The notes below the pieces were generated by a model. The model was not told the origin of the DNA. It saw nothing but the letters and a program-made list of their open reading frames with translations, and searched no databases. Below, piece after piece: positions 1-5,786 of a DNA stretch of 7,862 bases (within the stretch, counting starts at the first letter, position 1; every line of letters begins with the position of its first letter). Position numbers and translations under genes: made by a program. The stretch lies in NCBI GenBank assembly GCA_950060715.1, contig CATLVA010000052.1:1-7862 (forward strand). Direction: 5' to 3'. Source of the DNA: an uncultured Oligoflexia bacterium (GTDB taxonomy: Bacteria; Bdellovibrionota; Bacteriovoracia; Bacteriovoracales; Bacteriovoracaceae).

Positions 1-962
1 CCGATAAGCCCTCTATGATTGAGCATTCTTCGGCAGGAATAAATCTTAGTATCGATATTGATAATAATATTTCCGGATTTGTGCAAATTCTGGGAACACA
101 AACTGCGGATGAGGCAGTTGTTGAATTCGATGTTGCCCAAATTAAATTGGACTGGGGAAATAAAACTAACATTAGGGTAGGTAAGATTAGAACCTTTAGT
201 TGGATGATTTCCGAATATCGCTATGTGGGGGCTCTGTACCCATGGGTTAGTCTTCCGACTGAAGCGTATTCTTTAAACCCAGTTGATAGTCATAATGGTA
301 TTAGCCTTTCACATCGATTCGATTTTAATCAGGATTATTCACTTACATTCGATTTAAATTTTGGAGAGTCTCAATATAAGGTTGTTGGCGATTATGTGAC
401 AGAGGATGTGAAAATCACCGATATCAGAGGACTGCAAATGGAGCTTCTTTTTCCAAAAGGAAAGCTTCGTGCAGCGAAAGGTCTAGCTGAGACTGATGGA
501 AATTATATTTTTCAAACAGAGTCAAGTACGGCCAATAATTATCTAACAGTTACGAGGCCGTATTTATCAGGAACGGCAGAGTTTTCAACCGTAGGTTTAA
601 GACTAGATTTATCAGATTGGTTGATTATGAGTGAATGGACCGCTCTCAAAACATTGGATGAAGACCTAATTGATAAAGAAGCCTATTATATTACTCTGGG
701 ATATTACCTTTTAGACCGTAAGCATTTGATCCATCTCACTCACGGGGAAACAACCAAAAACGTCTATGATGAAGGAAGAGATAAATCGTTAACTATTGGA
801 TATAATTATAACTTTAGTTTTTCTTTAGTCGGGAAGCTCGACTATAAAATGGTGGAGCATACTGAAGAGGGGGCTTCGAATTTTGACACGACTTTTACTG
901 GCCTTGACGATGTACCTGAGAAAACAAATATTATTGGAGCCTCACTTAGTTTGGTCTTCTAG
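1..962 (+). CDS. Porin-like outer-membrane beta-barrel protein (5' truncated)
   Basis: The frame is open to the left edge of the window (codons Asp-Lys-Pro-Ser precede the first visible Met at 15). There is no ribosome site before that Met and no signal peptide after it, so the true start lies upstream. About 319 residues are visible. They are rich in short alternating polar/hydrophobic strands with aromatic girdle residues, and the protein ends in a strand finishing Leu-Val-Phe; a C-terminal Phe is the usual signal for BAM-mediated outer-membrane insertion. A segment near visible residues 55-95 (VGKIRTFSWMISEYRYVGAL, then WVSLPTEAY) resembles the 'RxGRxRxPxGxYNExRDVG...PxxLPQ' stretch of a group of proteobacterial porin-like proteins. 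Its likely role is an outer-membrane channel or barrel; the substrate cannot be told. The sensor kinase gene follows after 54 bases on the same strand without a clear terminator or promoter, so the two may be cotranscribed. Barrel assignment is fairly sure, porin function is inferred. Confidence 0.7.
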   Translation, partial: DKPSMIEHSSAGINLSIDIDNNISGFVQILGTQTADEAVVEFDVAQIKLDWGNKTNIRVGKIRTFSWMISEYRYVGALYPWVSLPTEAYSLNPVDSHNGISLSHRFDFNQDYSLTFDLNFGESQYKVVGDYVTEDVKITDIRGLQMELLFPKGKLRAAKGLAETDGNYIFQTESSTANNYLTVTRPYLSGTAEFSTVGLRLDLSDWLIMSEWTALKTLDEDLIDKEAYYITLGYYLLDRKHLIHLTHGETTKNVYDEGRDKSLTIGYNYNFSFSLVGKLDYKMVEHTEEGASNFDTTFTGLDDVPEKTNIIGASLSLVF

Positions 963-1016
963 TACCTAATTATTTGTCTTGGTTTGACCGATAAGTTCTT
1001 ATGAAATTAGGAGCTT

Positions 1017-2429
1017 ATGCAAGATAGTTTATTTCCAAAAAGACTTTCAATCATTGCAATTTGTATGACAGTTTTGTCTTACACTCTCTTCTATTTCTAT
1101 TTGTTCCAAGCAAAATCGCAAATTGAAGAAACGGATAAATTTCATTTTTCTATATTAGAGAGAAGCTCCATTAGTGTAAGAACCAACTCACTCATGGAAG
1201 TTCATCTCAAGCGTTACGTAAAGTCACATGACCTTGATGATCTTGAAGGCTATCTATTGAACTATGAAATCATGGAGTACAATAACGAGTTCTATTTCAA
1301 ATTACTGGAAGAATACGCAGAGGTCGGATTACGAATACCAGTCGAAAAATTGAAACGAGTTGACCTGGGCAGAATGGATGAACAAATCCTTAGTCTTATT
1401 GAAAAAAAGCAATTTTATAAGGCGAAACAATTATTCAAATCTTCTGACTATCAGAATAGATTAGCTGAATATAATGAGAGCCATGCTTTGACGGCTGAAA
1501 AGCTGAGTGTTTATCGAGACGAGAAATTTGGTTTTAATAAAATTCTTTTAAATATCGTTCTCATCACATCTATCGTTTTATTAGTGCTAGTAAGCTTTTT
1601 ATGGATCAAGGTCGTTCAAAGCTTCAAAAACAATCTTATGTTTAAAGAGCAAGCAGAGTCTCAACTAGAGGAGGAGAGACTGAAGAATTTTCATAACCAT
1701 AAACTGGCGGTCATGGGAGAGATGGCCGGAGGTATAGGACATGAAATTAATAATCCCTTGGCAATTATTCAAGGAACGAATCGTATTATTTTAAAGCTTA
1801 TTGAAAAAGATCCAATAAAGAATCAGCAAAAGATAATTGATTCTACAGTTAAGATAAAAGGTGTTGTTGAACGAATTACGAAGATTATTAGAAATCTTCG
1901 CGATATGTCTCGTGATACCTCCGAAGACCCTATGGAAAAGGTACAATTTTCAGAGATTTTAGACTATACAATGGAGATTTCAAACTTAAAGAAAGCGAAC
2001 TCTGATGTTCAGACTTATCTTTCTATTGATGAAGGTCTTTTAATTGAGGGCCTCTTTACATTTGGAAGAAAAATCGAAATCGAGCAGGTCCTCATTAATA
2101 TAATAAATAACGCTTTTGATGCTGTTGAAGAGAGTAAAGACAAAGAAGTTAAAATCCTTGTCAGCGCAGATGACGATAATATCTTTATCGATGTCAAAGA
2201 CTCTGGTCCAGGTATACCAGAAGATGTTAGAGATAAAATTTTTCAACCATTTTTCACCACTAAAGACGTAGGGAAAGGAACTGGAATGGGCCTTTCGATC
2301 TCTAGTAGAATTATTAGAAATAATGGTGGAGAACTCCTGGTACATAGTTATCAACCGACAATTTTTAGAGTGAAAATTAAACGCTTTAAAGAAGACGATC
2401 TTGCAGACTCTGATCAAACAGCAGCTTAA
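1017..2429 (+). CDS. Membrane sensor histidine kinase, NtrB/HPK4-like
   Basis: This 470-residue protein should autophosphorylate on His and pass the phosphate to a response regulator. Domains in order: a membrane segment at about 10-31; a 145-residue periplasmic sensor region (32-175), charged and probably helical, matching no sensor fold I recognise; a second membrane segment at 175-199; a short coiled-coil linker (200-232) with no obvious HAMP; the dimerisation/phosphoacceptor domain with H-box GHEINNPL (phospho-His 242); and the HATPase domain with N-box NIINNAFDA (Asn365), G1 box DSGPGIP (395-401), F-box PFFTTK and G2 box GKGTGMGL. All catalytic boxes are intact. The HEINNPL form is typical of kinases pairing with NtrC-type sigma54 activators (ZraS/AtoS/DctB-like), an inference here because no response regulator lies in the window. 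The start is fixed by an in-frame TAG at 1008-1010; AGGAG at 1009-1013 is the Shine-Dalgarno, unusually close (3-base spacer). The stop overlaps that of the convergent radical SAM gene. Confidence 0.93.
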   Translation: MQDSLFPKRLSIIAICMTVLSYTLFYFYLFQAKSQIEETDKFHFSILERSSISVRTNSLMEVHLKRYVKSHDLDDLEGYLLNYEIMEYNNEFYFKLLEEYAEVGLRIPVEKLKRVDLGRMDEQILSLIEKKQFYKAKQLFKSSDYQNRLAEYNESHALTAEKLSVYRDEKFGFNKILLNIVLITSIVLLVLVSFLWIKVVQSFKNNLMFKEQAESQLEEERLKNFHNHKLAVMGEMAGGIGHEINNPLAIIQGTNRIILKLIEKDPIKNQQKIIDSTVKIKGVVERITKIIRNLRDMSRDTSEDPMEKVQFSEILDYTMEISNLKKANSDVQTYLSIDEGLLIEGLFTFGRKIEIEQVLINIINNAFDAVEESKDKEVKILVSADDDNIFIDVKDSGPGIPEDVRDKIFQPFFTTKDVGKGTGMGLSISSRIIRNNGGELLVHSYQPTIFRVKIKRFKEDDLADSDQTAA

Positions 2430-2455
2430 AGAGTTTGATTGATCATAAATTTTTT
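2413..2455 (+). terminator. Possible weak terminator hairpin after the kinase gene
   Basis: ATCAAAC at 2413-2419 pairs with GTTTGAT at 2433-2439 (7 bp, extendable by two G-U pairs) around a 13-base loop containing the overlapping stop codons of both convergent genes. A run of six T follows at 2450-2455. The 8-10 base distance between stem and T-run and the long loop are poor for an intrinsic terminator, so this may be a chance inverted repeat. No T-run follows the hairpin on the minus strand. Confidence 0.3.
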
Positions 2456-3304
2456 ACCAGTCCCTTCGGAAGAGTCTAGTATATAGTGTGGGATGGCCCA
2501 GCCGGAACAAATTGATTTCAATTGGCGATAGATTTTCAGTCCTTCATCTTCTGATAGGTAGAAATGCATGGCACCTTTAACCTTATCAGGATGGTGAAGG
2601 TAGTATGGTGTAATACCTATTTCCACTAAACGCTCCATTAGACGTTTTAAGATTTCAGCATCATCATTTACTCCCTTTAATAGTACTGATTGACTAAGCA
2701 AAGTAATTTTAAGTCCATTTAATTTTTCGATACTATTTGCAATTAAGGAGTCTAATTCGTCAGGGTGGTTAGTGTGAATAACTAAAAATATTCGTTTGAA
2801 ACTAGCTTGAAATTTTTCAATAAGCTTTAGAAAGCCATCATCTATCCTCGTTGGATCTACCGCAGGAGCTCTGGTGTGAATCCTTAAAAATCGTGTTCCG
2901 CATTTGATAAGAATTTTAAAAACCTCTTCAAGTCTTTGGTTATTTAAAACGAGAGGGTCTCCACCTGTTAAAATGACTTCCTCTACTTCTGGATGCTTCT
3001 TAAGATATGTTTCCAGCTCATTTAATTTTCCTTTTAAAAAGCTAGAAGGGCTTACTAACTCATTTCTACGAAAACAATAACGACAATTAACTGGGCAGGC
3101 GGTTGTAGGCATAAAAAGAATTCGGTTCTTGTAGCGATGAATAATTCCGTTTCCCTTTGCTCGAAGAGCATCGCCAATCGGATCAAGTAAACCATCAGTT
3201 TGGTCCTCTTCATCATTGGAGTAGAGAAATTGTTTTCGAATAGCTGCAGACTCAGCAAGCTTCGCTTCAAGATGGGAAGTGAGCTTTTCTCTTGGAGAAA
3301 TCAT
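2426..3304 (-). CDS. Radical SAM lysine 2,3-aminomutase family protein (EpmB/KamA-like)
   Basis: This 292-residue protein should be a [4Fe-4S]/SAM/PLP enzyme moving an amino group from C2 to C3 of lysine, either free lysine (KamA) or the lysine used to modify elongation factor P (EpmB). The radical SAM cluster motif is CPVNCRYCFRR (Cys70, Cys74, Cys77), followed by the SAM-binding GGDPL at 114-118. LRIHTRAPAVDPTRID, SQSVLLKGVND (204-214) and YYLHHPDKVKGAMHF (234-248) read closely like E. coli EpmB. The C-terminal DSSEGTGKK (277-285) matches the KamA 'DAPGGGGK' element, whose Lys holds PLP, so Lys284 is the likely Schiff-base residue. It is shorter than E. coli EpmB (about 340), chiefly at the N-terminus, and lacks the long C-terminal tail of clostridial KamA. 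Its ATG overlaps the exonuclease TGA (ATGA), and no strong Shine-Dalgarno is seen, suggesting translational coupling. No efp or epmA is in the window, so I leave the symbol blank. Confidence 0.88.
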   Translation of the reverse strand: MISPREKLTSHLEAKLAESAAIRKQFLYSNDEEDQTDGLLDPIGDALRAKGNGIIHRYKNRILFMPTTACPVNCRYCFRRNELVSPSSFLKGKLNELETYLKKHPEVEEVILTGGDPLVLNNQRLEEVFKILIKCGTRFLRIHTRAPAVDPTRIDDGFLKLIEKFQASFKRIFLVIHTNHPDELDSLIANSIEKLNGLKITLLSQSVLLKGVNDDAEILKRLMERLVEIGITPYYLHHPDKVKGAMHFYLSEDEGLKIYRQLKSICSGWAIPHYILDSSEGTGKKFMINQTL

Positions 3305-4203
3305 TTTTCTATTTCCCGAATCTCTTTTATTTTTTTTGTTTGAAAATATTTATTCAAATTATCCAACATGCAAATCCCATAGAGCATGAGTCCTTGAGGC
3401 ATGGGTAATAATGCGATGGGGGTGACTGGTCTAAATTCCTCTTTTCTTTTTCCACCTGAATATTTGATCTCAATTGGTGTTTTAGTTTGCAGAAAAGATT
3501 TTAAAATTTCTAATTTTTTAGGAAGAGCGTAACTCTCTTGGCGCTTGAAATCTTTTAATTTGAAAACATGAGCATAATTTCTCATTTTCGAATGGCGTTC
3601 TCCACTTGGTAATTCTTTTAAAATTTTTGCAAAAACCTTCAGTGCAACAAATGCATCATCAAGGGCCTGATGGTGCTCAAAACGAAGATTGTAATAGCTC
3701 GCAAGAGTAGAGAGTTTGTAGTTCTCCGGTGGAGTTATTTCCGAATTCTTTGCCACTGATTTAAAGTAGGCACGGGCCAGTCGGCAAGAATCTAAGATAT
3801 CGCTTAAAGCTATTGGATAGTGGAACTCGTGCAATGCTTTGACTAAAAAACTAGTGTCAAAAATGGCTCCGTGCGCAATGAGAGGCATGTCTCCATAAAA
3901 ATCGACAAATTCCTTCAATGGTTTTTTTAGGCTTGGTGCGTCTCTGAGGATATCATTATTAAGCCCATGATACTCAATTGTGTATTCCGGAACTTCGATG
4001 AGGGGATTAACTAGCGAGTGAAAAGTTTCTATATCACCTTGGGGAGTGATTTTAACGGCAGCAATCTCAATAATCTTATCAAATACTGGAGAGAGGCCGG
4101 TCATCTCAAAATCGAAAGCACAAACACCTTTAGGAAAAATATTGGTGAGCGTTTGAATTTCTTCTTCAGAAAAATTTAAATCTATTGCGAGTCTTTCAGA
4201 CAT
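3301..4203 (-). CDS. DEDDh 3'-5' exonuclease with C-terminal WYL-like domain
   Basis: This protein (300 residues from the ATG at 4203) carries a DnaQ/RNase T-type exonuclease domain over about residues 25-200. Motif ExoI is FDFEMTGL (Asp31, Glu33), ExoII is AHGAIFDTSFL (Asp116) and ExoIII is HHQALDDAFVAL (His178-x4-Asp183). All metal-binding acidic residues and the catalytic His are present, so it should degrade DNA or RNA from the 3' end. It is neither full-length PolC nor a typical E. coli DnaQ, because about 100 extra residues follow. Within these, residues 228-297 (TPIEIKYSGGKRKEEFRPVT, then GLMLYGICML, then KYFQTKKIKEI) have the spacing of a WYL ligand-binding domain. An in-frame GTG nine bases upstream (4212-4210) would give 303 residues, but it overlaps the predicted -10 box and should not be transcribed, so I choose the ATG. 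It is first gene of a two-gene operon with the aminomutase. Exonuclease fold is sure; the physiological substrate (proofreading, repair or RNA trimming) is unknown. Confidence 0.9.
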   Translation of the reverse strand: MSERLAIDLNFSEEEIQTLTNIFPKGVCAFDFEMTGLSPVFDKIIEIAAVKITPQGDIETFHSLVNPLIEVPEYTIEYHGLNNDILRDAPSLKKPLKEFVDFYGDMPLIAHGAIFDTSFLVKALHEFHYPIALSDILDSCRLARAYFKSVAKNSEITPPENYKLSTLASYYNLRFEHHQALDDAFVALKVFAKILKELPSGERHSKMRNYAHVFKLKDFKRQESYALPKKLEILKSFLQTKTPIEIKYSGGKRKEEFRPVTPIALLPMPQGLMLYGICMLDNLNKYFQTKKIKEIREIEK

Positions 4204-4211
4204 GGTTTGCA

Positions 4212-4240
4212 CTTATATATTCGCAGCAGCATTACGTCAA
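4212..4240 (-). promoter_or_regulatory. Sigma70-type promoter for the exonuclease-aminomutase operon
   Basis: On the minus strand, TTGACG (4240-4235) and TATAAG (4217-4212) are separated by exactly 17 bases. Each hexamer matches consensus at five of six positions. The expected transcription start is near 4205, only about two bases before the ATG at 4203, which implies a leaderless or nearly leaderless mRNA. No Shine-Dalgarno is seen before that ATG, which agrees with this. Confidence 0.6.
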
Positions 4241-4268
4241 AGAGGATTTTACTTGTGATGCGTTAAAG

Positions 4269-4297
4269 TTGACATAAGCTACCGTAAATCTTATTAA
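4269..4297 (+). promoter_or_regulatory. Sigma70-type promoter for the E3-E2 genes
   Basis: A perfect TTGACA at 4269-4274 is followed after 17 bases by TATTAA at 4292-4297 (four of six consensus positions; ATTAAT one base further is an equally good alternative). Transcription should start near 4304, giving a leader of about 28 bases that is T-rich and contains the Shine-Dalgarno of the E3 gene (GAAGGA, 4321-4326, 6-base spacer). The -35 box lies 28 bases from the divergent -35 box of the exonuclease operon. Confidence 0.55.
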
Positions 4298-4332
4298 TTT
4301 TTAACTTTTTTAATTCTATAGAAGGAACAATA

Positions 4333-5709
4333 ATGGCCAAAAAATTTGATGTGGTAGTTTTAGGTGCTGGACCAGGTGGATATGTAGCTGCAATTCGTGC
4401 AAGTCAGTTGGGAAAGAAAGTCGCTATCGTAGAAAAAGAACATATGGGGGGAGTTTGTCTTAATAAAGGATGTATCCCTACTAAAGCAGTTTTAAAATCA
4501 GCTCACTCGGTTCACGAACTTGATGATTTCAAAGACCTTGGAATAAACGTTGATCTAAAAGGTCTCGATGGAACTCAAGCTGTAAAGCGCGCCAATCAAA
4601 TTGCTTCGAAAATCTCAAAAGGTGTTGATTACCTGATGAAGAAAAATAAAATCGAGGTTTTCAAAGGTCATGGAGAATTTACTTCTAAGACAATGATTAA
4701 AGTTGGAAGCGAAACTTTAGAATTCAAAAATTGTATTATCGCAACTGGAGCCAAATACAGAAGTTTTCCTGGTCTAGAGCATGACGGGAAAAGACTTATT
4801 GGTGCTTGGGAAGCAATTAAATTAGATAAGCTTCCAAAGAGTATTGGTATTATTGGAGCTGGTGCGATTGGAGTAGAGTTCGCTTATTTTTGGAATGCAT
4901 TTGGTGTTGATGTTCATATCTTTGAATTACAAAAGCACTTACTTCCAATTGAAGATGAAGACTGCTCAAAAGAAGTTGAAAAAGCTTATAAAAAATACGG
5001 TGTAAAGCTATCTCTAGGAGTTGAAAAAGTTTCAGCTAAAAATAATGGTAAAGATGTAACTATCACAGCTGTAGAGAAGGGCAAAAAAGTTGATTATAAA
5101 TTTGATATGGGACTAATTGCTGTTGGTATGACTGGAGTTGTAGAAGGTTTTGGTCTAGACAAAATTGGTGTTAAAACTGAAAAAGGTTTTATCCAAGTCA
5201 ATGATATGTACCAAACAAATGTATCAAATATTTATGCTATCGGTGATGTTTCAGGACCACCGCTTTTAGCGCACGCAGCTTCTCATGAAGGTGTTGTAGC
5301 CGCTGAACATTTAGCAGGTCATAAGCCACACAAAATTGATAAAATGAATATTCCTGGTTGTACTTATTGTCAGCCTCAAGTGGCTTCTGTTGGATATACA
5401 GAAAGAGCACTAAAGGAAAAAGGAATTAAGTACACAGTTGGTAAGCTTCCTTTTACTGCTAACGGTAAAGCCGTAGCTTCTAATGAAACAGCAGGATTTG
5501 TAAAAACTCTTCTGGGTCAATACGGTGAATTGCTTGGAGCTCATATTGTGGGAACTCAAGCAACAGAGCTTATTCATGAATACACCCTCTTCAGACAAAT
5601 GGAAGGGATTGATGAGGAAATTTTTGCCACAGTTCACCCGCATCCAACTCTAGGAGAGTGGTTAGCAGAGTCGGTAATGGCGGCAAAGAATAGGGCGCTT
5701 AATTTCTAA
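4333..5709 (+). CDS. lpdA: Dihydrolipoyl dehydrogenase (E3)
   Basis: This is the FAD flavoprotein that reoxidises dihydrolipoamide on E2 of 2-oxo acid dehydrogenase complexes (and GcvH), reducing NAD+ to NADH in the cytoplasm. At 458 residues it has normal family length. In order: FAD-binding GAGPGGY (11-17); the redox disulfide motif GGVCLNKGCIPTK with Cys42 and Cys47; ATGA (137-140); NAD-binding GIIGAGAIGVEF (172-183); the second FAD motif YAIGD (301-305); and the dimerisation domain ending in HPHPTLGE, with the catalytic His437-Glu442 pair of the partner subunit. All key residues are present. An extra CxxC (CTYC, Cys343/Cys346) sits at the start of the dimerisation domain. GAAGGA six bases before the ATG is a good ribosome site, and the promoter at 4269-4297 precedes it. 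The E2 gene follows after 77 bases on the same strand, so this E3 most likely serves that complex. Confidence 0.97.
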   Translation: MAKKFDVVVLGAGPGGYVAAIRASQLGKKVAIVEKEHMGGVCLNKGCIPTKAVLKSAHSVHELDDFKDLGINVDLKGLDGTQAVKRANQIASKISKGVDYLMKKNKIEVFKGHGEFTSKTMIKVGSETLEFKNCIIATGAKYRSFPGLEHDGKRLIGAWEAIKLDKLPKSIGIIGAGAIGVEFAYFWNAFGVDVHIFELQKHLLPIEDEDCSKEVEKAYKKYGVKLSLGVEKVSAKNNGKDVTITAVEKGKKVDYKFDMGLIAVGMTGVVEGFGLDKIGVKTEKGFIQVNDMYQTNVSNIYAIGDVSGPPLLAHAASHEGVVAAEHLAGHKPHKIDKMNIPGCTYCQPQVASVGYTERALKEKGIKYTVGKLPFTANGKAVASNETAGFVKTLLGQYGELLGAHIVGTQATELIHEYTLFRQMEGIDEEIFATVHPHPTLGEWLAESVMAAKNRALNF

Positions 5710-5775
5710 GGAAAATCTGACCTTAAGTAGGTTTAAACTAGTAAATAAGTAGAATATAAAGATAAAAAGTTAAAT

Positions 5776-5780
5776 AGGAG
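5776..5780 (+). promoter_or_regulatory. Ribosome binding site of the E2 gene
   Basis: AGGAG sits six bases before the ATG at 5787, which begins the conserved lipoyl-domain N-terminus. This supports that start. The 77-base gap before it is AT-rich; it holds a perfect 8-base palindrome GTTTAAAC (5731-5738) and a -10-like TATAAA (5755-5760) with only a poor -35 (TTTAAA, 5732-5737). Cotranscription with the E3 gene is therefore more likely than a separate promoter. Confidence 0.7.
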
Positions 5781-5786
5781 ATATAG

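Noticed and set aside
1001..1027. Eight-codon upstream reading frame (MKLGAYAR) overlapping the kinase start
   Set aside because: It has no ribosome site before it, and its sequence is explained by the kinase Shine-Dalgarno and start. Chance is likely.
2040..2417. Minus-strand open frame of 125 codons inside the kinase gene, with a second one at 2015-2197
   Set aside because: Both lie wholly within the well-supported HATPase coding region and read as unstructured shadow sequence with no recognisable domain.
3055..3270. 71-codon minus-strand open frame within the radical SAM gene
   Set aside because: It overlaps the codons for the CxxxCxxC motif in another frame; no independent support.
4241..4268. 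Possible PdhR-type operator between the divergent promoters
   Set aside because: No ATTGGT/ACCAAT-like inverted repeat or other dyad of useful length is present.
5410..5643. 77-codon minus-strand open frame within lpdA
   Set aside because: Shadow of the conserved E3 dimerisation domain; no ribosome site and no family resemblance.
5721..5742. Palindromes between lpdA and E2 (ACCT-TAAGT-AGGT and GTTTAAAC) as terminator or operator
   Set aside because: The stems are only 4-5 bp with no T-run, and the 8-base palindrome does not extend. Too short to call in AT-rich DNA.
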